Shown here in pieces: positions 1 to 6,289 of a DNA stretch of 6,289 bases. The stretch is from Victivallales bacterium (GTDB lineage Bacteria; Verrucomicrobiota; Lentisphaeria; Oligosphaerales; Oligosphaeraceae), in NCBI GenBank assembly GCA_017543165.1, contig JAFYGL010000542.1:1-6289 (forward strand), read 5' to 3'. The notes under the pieces were generated by a model. It saw only the letters and a list, made by a program, of their open reading frames with translations. It ran no database searches and was not told where the DNA came from. A program made the translations under genes and the position numbers. Within the stretch, counting starts at the first letter, position 1, and every line of letters starts with the position of its first letter.

Positions 1-10
1 AAGGTAATCA

Positions 11-40
11 GTGAAAATCTGTGGAAATCTGTGGATAAAT
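11..40. repeat. Three tandem copies of a 10-bp unit
   Basis: Three adjacent 10-base units, GTGAAAATCT, GTGGAAATCT and GTGGATAAAT, follow each other without a gap. The second differs from the first at one base, and the third diverges in its second half. The repeat lies downstream of the ceramidase-like gene, in the intergenic space at the left edge of the window. The period of 10 bases is close to one helical turn, so it could array protein-binding sites on one DNA face. It could also be a fragment of a dispersed intergenic repeat. The function is unknown; the repeat itself is read directly from the sequence. Confidence 0.6.
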
Positions 41-96
41 AAATAATCCTGCCCCTTAAGGCGAGTACTGGATAGTTTCCGAAGCGAAATCACACA

Positions 97-1386
97 TCAG
101 AAGCGCAGCGCATCCTTGGCCGCATTGCCCATGACTGCATCAATGTCAGGTGTAAATAGGCCGCCCATGAGATGCAGGAACTGCGCCCACCTGCCCTCAT
201 AGCCGCCTTCTTGCATGATCTTCGCGTCAGGCAGATAGTCAGTCCTGAAGCCAGTATAGCCCAACAGGAACAGTTTTTCATCGCCATTCCGCGCCGCGTC
301 AATCATGACCTTGGCAAGTTCCGCGGTGATTTCCGCCGAAATAGTCAGGAACCGCACATTCCGTGCAATGCGGATGCCGCGCAGCTCCAGTTCGCAGAAG
401 TTCTTGCTCTTGCCCGCCTTAAGTTTCTTGCGCAATTCCTCCGTGCAGATTCTGACATAATCGTACATGTCGCCGTCATAGAAATTGTAGAACTCATCCA
501 AATCCGCATCGGTGAACATCTTGTTCTCATCCATTGGCAAATCCATTCGTAGAATGCGGCCTGCCAAGTCCAGTTGCATGTCGGCCATTTCACTGGAGGC
601 CATGAAGCCCTCCAGGAAATCGACTATCTGCTTTCCCGCCTTTGCCAGCCATGCGTCGTCGCCGTCCTGGAATGCGGTGCCCTCCTCATTCATTGAACGC
701 ACCTTGGCACTGCCAGCCGCGCCCTGCATGAACTGCAGATTGCCCTTGAACTGGGCGGCGGCGGCTCCCGGATAGTCGGCACTTATGCGCAAACCGCCGC
801 GGGTGGTGGGATGGCATGAAATGGAATACAGCACCGTATCCTCCTTGCCAGCACGCTTCGCCTGCAGCACAGGCACGTCCGAAAGATAGAAGCCATTGGG
901 ATTCGGGCTCATGTATATTTCGCCATTTTTGGGAAGACGCCTGTTTATGCCAAAATCAAGTTTGCCAATTCCGAACCGCAATTCAGCCTCGCTCAAATCA
1001 TCCAAGGCCTTGCCCACGGCCTCCACTGCCGCCTCTATCACAGACTGGCGGTACTCCATATCAACCTTGCAGCTGGGGGCATAGTAGTATTCCTCCACCA
1101 TCGGCCCGCAATGGGTATGTATGGAATTGACTACAATCATGTTCCTTGAAAGACCATAGTTCTCCTGGCAATAATTGTATATCTCATCGGACATGGCCTC
1201 TGGCGTGCCAATCAAATCAAAGGAAATTATCACCAGCTGATGCTTGAGGGCATCCTCAAATGCGGAAGCACGCACATAGATGTGGTCCGCCACTCCTATA
1301 TGCCGTTCCGTCCTGTTGGCATAGCCTGCCAGATACTGTGGTTCTATGGGTGTAATGTCAATCTTCGCAAATCCAAATCTCTGCAT
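97..1386 (-). CDS. Neutral ceramidase-like (N-terminal domain) protein, cytoplasmic
   Basis: This 429-residue protein belongs to the neutral/alkaline ceramidase-like family, whose characterised members are Zn-dependent amidases that cleave N-acyl-sphingosine. Family signatures in order (ATG numbering) are an opening strand FGFAKIDITP followed by LAGYANR (about 3-25), a HIGVADHIYVRA segment (about 29-40), the histidine motif SIHTHCGP (H90, H92), SCHPTTRGG followed by ADYPG (H192), an SAEITAEL segment (E352), and GYTGF-RTDYLP-EGGYEG near the C-terminus (Tyr about 384). These correspond to the His, His, Glu, Tyr zinc-ligand pattern of Pseudomonas ceramidase. The catalytic loop is unusual: where relatives have GD-x-x-P, this protein reads GAAGSAKVR. 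It lacks a signal peptide and the extra C-terminal Ig-like domain of classical ceramidases, so it is probably cytosolic. The ATG at 1386 is preferred because AGGAG lies 9 bases upstream; a GTG at 1392 would leave only 3 bases. It is cotranscribed with the preceding hydrolase gene. The family call is strong, but true ceramidase activity is doubtful. Confidence 0.88.
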   Translation of the reverse strand: MQRFGFAKIDITPIEPQYLAGYANRTERHIGVADHIYVRASAFEDALKHQLVIISFDLIGTPEAMSDEIYNYCQENYGLSRNMIVVNSIHTHCGPMVEEYYYAPSCKVDMEYRQSVIEAAVEAVGKALDDLSEAELRFGIGKLDFGINRRLPKNGEIYMSPNPNGFYLSDVPVLQAKRAGKEDTVLYSISCHPTTRGGLRISADYPGAAAAQFKGNLQFMQGAAGSAKVRSMNEEGTAFQDGDDAWLAKAGKQIVDFLEGFMASSEMADMQLDLAGRILRMDLPMDENKMFTDADLDEFYNFYDGDMYDYVRICTEELRKKLKAGKSKNFCELELRGIRIARNVRFLTISAEITAELAKVMIDAARNGDEKLFLLGYTGFRTDYLPDAKIMQEGGYEGRWAQFLHLMGGLFTPDIDAVMGNAAKDALRF

Positions 1387-1395
1387 GTTCACCGT

Positions 1396-1400
1396 CTCCT
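1396..1400 (-). promoter_or_regulatory. Ribosome binding site of the ceramidase-like gene, overlapping the upstream stop codon
   Basis: AGGAG on the minus strand shares its first two bases with the TAG stop codon of the hydrolase gene (1399-1401). The spacing is 9 bases to the ATG at 1386 but only 3 to the GTG at 1392, which decides the start in favour of ATG. The overlap suggests translational coupling, with ribosomes ending the hydrolase gene close to re-initiation on the next. Confidence 0.7.
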
Positions 1401-4400
1401 ATTTTTCAAGCCTGATCATCGCATATACATCCAGGCATTCCTTGGGAAGGAACACCTTGACGCCATTTGAAACCTTTTCCAGCCTCAGCGGTCTTGCCTG
1501 CCCACGATAGTCGGGGCTATATGCAGTCGCCTTCCTGGCATCGCTCCCGTACAGGACAAAGGAAATGTCATTGGGAATCCTGGGGAATGCATCCTTCGGC
1601 GCATCGCCCGTGCACATCTCGCCTAATTTCAGATTTGCGCCACTGGCATTGACAAAATGTATGACAGTGGAGCCACTGGCCTCCTTCCAAAGCGTGGTGT
1701 ATATCTTCTGCCCAGCGCCAGACACTTCCCAGCACCGCGCATCGGCGAAAATGCCGCTGATGAACTTCTGGTAAAATGCCTCCAGTTTCTCATCCAGATC
1801 AAATTTCCATATCTGGTGGTGGGAAATCTCCATTGCATAGAACCTGGAGGCGATTGGAACGGAGCAGTAGATGAAACGCCCCTTGCCATACTGCCTCTCT
1901 TCATACAGGATGTCGCCCTGCCCCTTGCGCAGGAAACTGTCCATCTTCCGTTTCAACGTGACCTCCTCGCCATTTCTGGAAAGTGCGCCAAACTGCTCGC
2001 GTTTTCCAGTCATGGCAAGCTGGAAGCCGAATATGTCCTGGAACGCCCATTTCCTGCGAAGTGTGCCATACTGGTCGTAGGCCCCCGTGATTGTGGTCAT
2101 GAAAACGGTGCCGCCTCTTTCCACATATCTGCGCAGCGCGGCAATGGTCTCGTCGCTCATGCAGCCAGTGGCGCCCAGCGCGATTATCTTGTACTTGTCC
2201 AGAAACTTGTCATTCAAATTCATCTCCCAGATGAAGTCGTATGGTATATGCAGGCACTCCAGTTCCTGCGCCAGGCCGAATAGCTCGCCTTCAAAGCCCA
2301 CCAGGCTATTCCAGTCCCTGCTGCACTTTGAGAAGAACAAGCCAATTTCCGCAACGGAAACCGCACCCTTCTTTTTCATCGCCATGTCACTTGCAAAGAA
2401 TTCAGCAAACCTGGGCGCGTCCTTTGGCTTGTCCAGCACAGCCAAAAGGCAACTCTGGTTCATCATGTTGGAAACGCAGCAGGAGAAATAGTTGGTCTTC
2501 CAATTGGAATCATAGTACCACCCCCAAACACTTGTGCCAAACGTGTTCGGGAACATGTTGCTCATCTTGCGGTAAGGCATCAGCGAACGGGACGACTGTA
2601 TGGTGTTGCGCGTCATAACCTCTGTGCCAGTAACATTCACCACCCTGCCAAGGTCCAGCAAATCCACGCTGGCATTGTGCCTGGGCAGCGAGTATATCAT
2701 GCCCCAGTGCGTCGTGTACGTGCTCACCACCAAATCTGGCCTCAAATCCCTGGTGCGCTTGCGCAACTCCACTTTCCAATTGGTGACGGAGGCCGTATGC
2801 CAGGAATGCCACATCTTCCAAAGCGGGGCACTTGTATTGTAGAGACGCTTGTCACACTCGTTCAAAGGCAGGGCGCAACCAGTCTCCCTGGTGAATTTTT
2901 CACGGCAATATGCACAGGAACAGGAGGCGTTCCAGTATTTTATCTCATCCAGCTGCAATCCGTCCACCCCCGCCTTCACCAGTTCCCGCAAGTAGCCATA
3001 GTAGGTGTCGTTGAACGTGGGGTTTGTAATGCAGAACTGGAAGCTGGGCAGATTGTCCAGCACGCCATATTCCATTTCCGGCAGCCTCTCCGCCAGGCAG
3101 CGCAGGCCGCTGTCACTGTTCCAAAGCAGCGTGGCGTCATGGTGGTCAATCAGTTTCAACCCACGGGAGTGCATTTCATCGGCAATCATCCTGACCGCCT
3201 CGATGCCGCGCTGTATGTGGTTCATGTATGTATGCCTGCTGTGCATGCCAGACAGCATCGCCACATTGAAGCCCTTGTCCTTGAGTTCCGCGTCCAGGAA
3301 CTTCTTTCTGTCGGCGGGGTCATTCAATTCCGCCAGTGTGGCGGAATTGGTGAGCAGCCTGTATGGAGTGAAGTTCTCCAGCCATTTGCATGATTCGCCC
3401 CTTGTATCGCCCAAATCAACTGGAGCGGGAATCTCAAGTGGCTTTTCAGGCATTTCAGTGCCAGGCACAGGCATGTCTATCATGCGGGGGGAAAGCGTCA
3501 ATTTCAGTGGATGCTTGTAGTCTTCGTTGCGGAAAATCGAGCCAGGCTCATAGCCGTCGCTCACCCAGAAGCCACGCTGCATCTGGAAATCCTCCATATC
3601 AGCCATCAGGGGCTGAACGCCTATTGCGGACAGCATGTAGTCGCCCTCGAACTGGAATTCAGCCTGCCCATTGGCAACATGCACCGTCCTGGACACGATG
3701 AACGCCTTCCTCTTGCCAATGGCCGGCACCTGGCCGAATTCCTCCTTGCCATTGAGCTTGATGCTGAACTTGCTGTCGTCGCCAAGGTAATTTCCAATGC
3801 CTACAGTGAACACATAGTACCCTCTGTAGGGAAGCCCCGCAATGCGGAACACCGCCTTGCCTTGCCCGCTGACATTGCTGTAGTACGCACCTTCCTTGTA
3901 CCCAATATTAACTTTCCCTGGAGCGCCCTCCACCCAGCCAAAGCCAGTCTGGGCATCAAAAGGCTTGTTTCCATTGGCATAGTTCTTTCCAAAGACAGGT
4001 GCGCCGAAGCAAAACAGATGGGAAGGCAGCAGATGCTGGCTGTACTTGTAGCTCTTCATGGCGTGCATCTTGAAATACGAGTTGAAGTCACCATTGCAGA
4101 TGACTATCTTGGTTCCTGTATGGGAGCCTATCTTGCCGCCATACGAACCGCAGCCGAATACAAAACCGCCCTTTTCGTAACTGATGCGGCACTGCCCCCG
4201 CACCGTGCCCAATGAATACATCAGGCAATAGTCCGTGCATCCAATGGGATTGAAGTCAAACACCACGCCATTGGCATTGAGCCAGCGATATGTGCCCGAC
4301 AATTCCTTGCCGATGACACCATGCCTGTCATTGAAACTGCGCCCATTCCCTTCCAGCGCATCGTATTTTGCCCCCATGAACGCCTCGCCTGGAACCTTCA

Positions 4401-4740
4401 AATCCAGTTTTCTGGCATGCTCATAGTCGCCGCAGCCGCTTTCGCCCATCAGAGTCAGTTCAATCGCACCATCGGCGCGTTCCGCCACCTCCAGGCGATA
4501 GCGGGCCTCCTTGTCCTCGCACCATTTGTTCCAGACTTTCGTGCCGTCAGGCAATGTGGCAAAACTGCGCTTGACACGCTCTGGCCTGGCAACACTGTCC
4601 ATGTTGCTTTCAAGCCTCTCAACTATCAACTGCCCGTCATTGTAGATTGCAAAGTTGTCCCCAACCTGCTTCACACTCAACTTGGCGTATGCCAGGCAAA
4701 TGCACCCAAGCAATCCAGCCAACATCAATTTCCGAAACAT
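1399..4740 (-). CDS. Large exported putative glycoside hydrolase with malectin-like and trimerisation-like domains
   Basis: This 1113-residue protein starts with an export signal (MFRK, then a hydrophobic run ending in AYA before KLS, cleavage near residue 19), so it acts outside the cytoplasm. Residues about 20-245 form a beta-rich region of no recognised family. Residues about 255-380 look like a malectin/carbohydrate-binding fold (GFGWVEG opening, FRIAGLPYRGYYVFTVGIG, FSIKLNG). Residues about 450-770 look like a TIM barrel: DHHD at 532-535, then GVDGLQLDE with candidate acids D598 and E599, followed by a C-x-C-x2-C-x3-F motif (C607, C609, C612, F616) common in uncharacterised barrel hydrolases. 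Another candidate acid is E707 in VNVTGTE. Residues about 795-910 resemble the glutamine-amidotransferase-like trimerisation domain of GH42 galactosidases (ELFGLAQELECLHIPYDF, RRYVERGGTVFM). A beta domain closes the protein. The substrate is unknown. The ATG at 4740 is preferred over the adjacent GTG at 4743, because AGGAG lies 6 bases from ATG but 3 from GTG. The gene is first in an operon with the ceramidase-like gene. Confidence 0.8.
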   Translation of the reverse strand: MFRKLMLAGLLGCICLAYAKLSVKQVGDNFAIYNDGQLIVERLESNMDSVARPERVKRSFATLPDGTKVWNKWCEDKEARYRLEVAERADGAIELTLMGESGCGDYEHARKLDLKVPGEAFMGAKYDALEGNGRSFNDRHGVIGKELSGTYRWLNANGVVFDFNPIGCTDYCLMYSLGTVRGQCRISYEKGGFVFGCGSYGGKIGSHTGTKIVICNGDFNSYFKMHAMKSYKYSQHLLPSHLFCFGAPVFGKNYANGNKPFDAQTGFGWVEGAPGKVNIGYKEGAYYSNVSGQGKAVFRIAGLPYRGYYVFTVGIGNYLGDDSKFSIKLNGKEEFGQVPAIGKRKAFIVSRTVHVANGQAEFQFEGDYMLSAIGVQPLMADMEDFQMQRGFWVSDGYEPGSIFRNEDYKHPLKLTLSPRMIDMPVPGTEMPEKPLEIPAPVDLGDTRGESCKWLENFTPYRLLTNSATLAELNDPADRKKFLDAELKDKGFNVAMLSGMHSRHTYMNHIQRGIEAVRMIADEMHSRGLKLIDHHDATLLWNSDSGLRCLAERLPEMEYGVLDNLPSFQFCITNPTFNDTYYGYLRELVKAGVDGLQLDEIKYWNASCSCAYCREKFTRETGCALPLNECDKRLYNTSAPLWKMWHSWHTASVTNWKVELRKRTRDLRPDLVVSTYTTHWGMIYSLPRHNASVDLLDLGRVVNVTGTEVMTRNTIQSSRSLMPYRKMSNMFPNTFGTSVWGWYYDSNWKTNYFSCCVSNMMNQSCLLAVLDKPKDAPRFAEFFASDMAMKKKGAVSVAEIGLFFSKCSRDWNSLVGFEGELFGLAQELECLHIPYDFIWEMNLNDKFLDKYKIIALGATGCMSDETIAALRRYVERGGTVFMTTITGAYDQYGTLRRKWAFQDIFGFQLAMTGKREQFGALSRNGEEVTLKRKMDSFLRKGQGDILYEERQYGKGRFIYCSVPIASRFYAMEISHHQIWKFDLDEKLEAFYQKFISGIFADARCWEVSGAGQKIYTTLWKEASGSTVIHFVNASGANLKLGEMCTGDAPKDAFPRIPNDISFVLYGSDARKATAYSPDYRGQARPLRLEKVSNGVKVFLPKECLDVYAMIRLEK

Positions 4741-4746
4741 CACTTT

Positions 4747-4751
4747 CTCCT
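4747..4751 (-). promoter_or_regulatory. Ribosome binding site of the hydrolase gene
   Basis: AGGAG on the minus strand sits 6 bases before the ATG at 4740, an ideal spacing. The neighbouring in-frame GTG at 4743 would be only 3 bases away, so ATG is the better start. The surrounding 12 bases (AAAAATAGGAGA) are identical to those before the ceramidase-like gene. Confidence 0.75.
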
Positions 4752-4770
4752 ATTTTTATTTCCAGAAAAC

Positions 4771-4776
4771 ATTATA
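4771..4776 (-). promoter_or_regulatory. Possible -10 box (TATAAT) of the hydrolase operon
   Basis: A perfect TATAAT on the minus strand lies 30 bases upstream of the hydrolase ATG. It would give a start of transcription near 4764 and a leader of about 24 bases. No TTGACA-like -35 is present at the expected distance; that position (about 4794-4799) falls within the outer arm of the palindrome and reads CCCGCA. A promoter dependent on an activator or on another sigma factor is possible, and a chance match is also possible. Confidence 0.35.
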
Positions 4777-4786
4777 AATCCACGAC

Positions 4787-4866
4787 AGTTCTGTGCGGGG
4801 CGATACCATCGCCCCGCTTTTGGCCAGTGCTAAAAGCGGGGCGATGGTATCGCCCCGCACAGAACT
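4787..4866. repeat. Perfect 35-bp nested palindrome with 10-base centre (REP/MITE-like)
   Basis: Arms 4787-4821 and 4832-4866 are exact reverse complements, separated by GGCCAGTGCT. Each arm contains its own inverted repeat: GCGGGGCGAT, a 3-base loop, then ATCGCCCCGC (4795-4817 and 4836-4858). The region can therefore form either one long 35-bp hairpin or two short GC-rich hairpins whose loops (ACC and GGU) are complementary. It begins 10 bases after the MATE stop codon and ends 10 bases before the TATAAT box of the hydrolase gene. The organisation resembles paired REP elements or a small non-autonomous mobile element, but no target-site duplication flush with its ends was found. Dispersal in the genome is an inference. 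Confidence 0.9.
4832..4858 (-). terminator. Terminator-like hairpin after the MATE gene
   Basis: On the minus strand the MATE stop codon is followed, 18 bases on, by a 10-bp GC-rich stem with a 3-base loop (4858-4836) and then four U residues (4835-4832). This is the layout of an intrinsic terminator, though the U run is short. The mirror-image hairpin at 4795-4817 followed by TTTT (4818-4821) would terminate plus-strand transcription, so the palindrome may block transcription from both directions. Confidence 0.5.
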
Positions 4867-4876
4867 CCACTGTCCA

Positions 4877-6217
4877 CTATCTAGCCACCACTATGTTTTT
4901 CCACTTTCCATTGCGCAGCCTGAACACCCAGAATGGGGGCATTGCCATTATGTAAATGGTGATCATTATCCAGATCGTGTACAATCCGAAGTTGCAGAAG
5001 CCCGCAAACAACAGGCCTGCGCATGTGATTATTGCACACAGGCTGAGTATCTTGGATGTCCACTTGGTGTCGCCCACGGTCTGCAGCCCAGAGCACAACG
5101 AGACATAGAATGAATCAACCATGCAATAAAGGGACACAAAATACAGCAGGCGCGTACTTGTCTTCATCAGTTCCTCGTAATGCGCTTCGCCTGGCTCAAA
5201 GAACATATTCAGATAGAATGACGGCACCAAAACAAATGTGGCCGCCACGCTTATCATCCAGATGGCCGACAATGTAGCGCCCTTCCAGATGTAGTCCAAC
5301 GTAGCCTTGTGGTCCTTGCGGCCATGGGACTGCCCGATGAAGGCGCCAACGCCGCGGGCTATGCCTATGACAGGCAGCAGCGACAATGAATTCAGACGCC
5401 ATACCGCCGTAGTCGAGGCCAGCGCAACATCCCCTATCCTGCCCGTTATTATAAGAAAGATGCTGAACAACATGGCATCCATGAACTGCAACAGCCCGCT
5501 TGGTGCGCCAAAATGCACCAGATGCTTCATCATCTCCCAGTCAAAACCACGCCCATGCCAAGTGGCATATTCATTGCGGTTCCTCCTTGAAAGGAACATA
5601 TATGCCATTATCGCAAAACTCAATGCCGAGGAGGAAACCGTTGCCACAGCCGCCCCTGCGACGCCCATCGCAGGGAAACCCAATTTACCGAATATCAGGA
5701 CATAATCCCCAAGTATGTTGGCGCCATGCCCCGCCAATGTGGCCATCATGAGCCGCGCATTGTCCTTGCGACCTGAAAAGAAGCCTGACATTGCACTTTG
5801 AGCAAAATTGAACACTCCTGCAATTAGCAATATCTGTAAATAAATGCCTTCTTTTTCAGCCAACTCAGCATTGTGCCCGCACTTGATGAAAAAAACATGG
5901 GAGAAAAAACTCAGCAAAAATGTCAATGCCCCAGCGAAAATTGACAGGTATATTCCCTGCCAGATGGCCTTGCCCACCTTCTTCTCCATGCGGGCGCCAA
6001 CATAATTCGACGTCAGCACCGCCGTATAACTCACCAGCCCCAGCAAAAAGCAACTCAGCGTCCAGGAAATGCAGCCAGATGTGCCTGCCGCCGCCAGCGA
6101 AGTCGGCGAATGATGCGCCAGAAACATCGCATCAAAGAACTGCATTATCGCCAGCCCCGATGTGGACAGTATCAGCGGTACGGATGTATGTATTATCTCT
6201 GTATAGGTATTCTTCAT
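4877..6217 (-). CDS. MATE-family multidrug/cation antiporter
   Basis: This 446-residue inner-membrane protein has the length and pattern of the MATE (MatE) family, which exports drugs or metabolites in exchange for Na+ or H+. About twelve hydrophobic segments are visible, near residues 12-33, 48-70, 88-112, 125-147, 160-178, 185-208, 235-258, 268-292, 312-333, 353-376, 388-410 and 412-434. Both halves show the family signature. The first has SVPLILSTSGL..QFFDAMFLAH (D29 in helix 1) and TSNYVGARMEKKVGKA. The second has HFGAPSGLLQFMDAMLF and GVGAFIGQSHGRKDHKATLD. SGLQTVGDTKW (376-386) matches the conserved loop after helix 10. The gene appears intact, with a single start at 6217. Only a weak ribosome site (AGAG, 6 bases upstream) precedes it. 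The palindrome separates it from the hydrolase operon, so it is likely transcribed separately. The transported substrate cannot be told from the sequence. Confidence 0.92.
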   Translation of the reverse strand: MKNTYTEIIHTSVPLILSTSGLAIMQFFDAMFLAHHSPTSLAAAGTSGCISWTLSCFLLGLVSYTAVLTSNYVGARMEKKVGKAIWQGIYLSIFAGALTFLLSFFSHVFFIKCGHNAELAEKEGIYLQILLIAGVFNFAQSAMSGFFSGRKDNARLMMATLAGHGANILGDYVLIFGKLGFPAMGVAGAAVATVSSSALSFAIMAYMFLSRRNRNEYATWHGRGFDWEMMKHLVHFGAPSGLLQFMDAMLFSIFLIITGRIGDVALASTTAVWRLNSLSLLPVIGIARGVGAFIGQSHGRKDHKATLDYIWKGATLSAIWMISVAATFVLVPSFYLNMFFEPGEAHYEELMKTSTRLLYFVSLYCMVDSFYVSLCSGLQTVGDTKWTSKILSLCAIITCAGLLFAGFCNFGLYTIWIMITIYIMAMPPFWVFRLRNGKWKNIVVAR

Positions 6218-6289
6218 TATTTTCTCTAATAGATTTCCACAGTCACCCTAAAATTTTATCTGTGGCAACTATTCAGTCCCCTATATTAG
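6218..6289. other. Leader region of the MATE gene with a CTGTGG inverted repeat
   Basis: The 72 bases upstream of the MATE gene contain an inverted pair, CCACAG (6237-6242) and CTGTGG (6260-6265), spaced by 17 bases, with the palindrome AAAATTTT (6250-6257) between them. The pair could be an operator or a weak hairpin. No convincing -10/-35 pair was found, and the window ends before the full upstream region is visible. Confidence 0.35.

Noticed and set aside
50..96. Terminator after the ceramidase-like gene
   Set aside because: Only short complementary pieces (such as CCTTAAGG and a 4-bp stem near 76-90) are present, without a stable stem followed by a U run.
172..1130. Plus-strand open frames opposite the ceramidase-like gene
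   Set aside because: They overlap a well supported gene on the other strand, and their translations show no domain or signal and no ribosome site worth noting.
1387..1392. GTG at 1392 as the start of the ceramidase-like gene
   Set aside because: It would leave only 3 bases to AGGAG. The ATG at 1386 has 9 bases and also fits the short lead usual before the first family strand.
1657..4215. Long plus-strand open frames (about 208, 238 and 234 codons) opposite the hydrolase gene
   Set aside because: They lie wholly antisense to a gene with clear domain motifs, show no recognisable protein family and have low-complexity composition. They are read-through shadows of the coding strand.
4779..4870. 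TCCAC direct repeats (4779-4783 and 4866-4870) as a target-site duplication of the palindrome
   Set aside because: The left copy is separated from the palindrome by three bases and the right copy overlaps its last base, so they do not sit symmetrically. A 5-base match is easily due to chance.
6243..6289. TTGCCA and TAAAAT as a promoter for the MATE gene
   Set aside because: No -10 lies 16-18 bases after TTGCCA, and no -35 lies at the right distance before TAAAAT.

Overview
The window reads as an ordinary stretch of a bacterial chromosome with three protein-coding genes, all on the minus strand, filling about 97% of the sequence. In transcription order (right to left) they are a MATE-family multidrug/cation antiporter (4877-6217), a very large exported putative glycoside hydrolase (1399-4740), and a cytoplasmic protein of the neutral ceramidase-like family (97-1386). 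No RNA gene, CRISPR array, transposase, phage gene or replication origin was seen. The host is not named by any marker here. The multidomain exported hydrolase with a malectin-like segment, an LDE plus CxCxxC barrel signature and a trimerisation-like domain, beside a ceramidase-like gene, resembles the gene content of the PVC superphylum (Lentisphaerota, Verrucomicrobiota, Planctomycetota). That is an inference from recalled family distribution, with moderate confidence at best.

Layout. Positions 1-96 are intergenic and carry three tandem copies of a 10-bp unit related to GTGGAAATCT. Positions 97-1386 are the ceramidase-like gene. Only 12 bases separate it from the upstream hydrolase gene, and its ribosome binding site overlaps the hydrolase stop codon, so the two are almost certainly co-transcribed. 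Positions 4741-4876 separate the hydrolase from the MATE gene. They hold a perfect 35+35-bp palindrome with a 10-base centre, each arm of which is itself a 10-bp GC-rich hairpin. Between that palindrome and the hydrolase start lie a TATAAT box and a good Shine-Dalgarno sequence. Positions 6218-6289 are the leader of the MATE gene and again contain CTGTGG-type motifs.

How the genes may work together. The hydrolase and the ceramidase-like protein look like a two-gene operon. The exported enzyme would act on a glycan or glycoconjugate outside the cytoplasm, and the ceramidase-like metal-dependent amidase would act on a product inside. The substrate is unknown. The MATE gene is separated from this pair by the terminator-like palindrome and is probably its own transcription unit. 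The most notable features are the nested palindrome, the hydrolase/ceramidase-like couplet, and the unusual catalytic-loop sequence in the ceramidase-like protein. Nothing here proves a new system.
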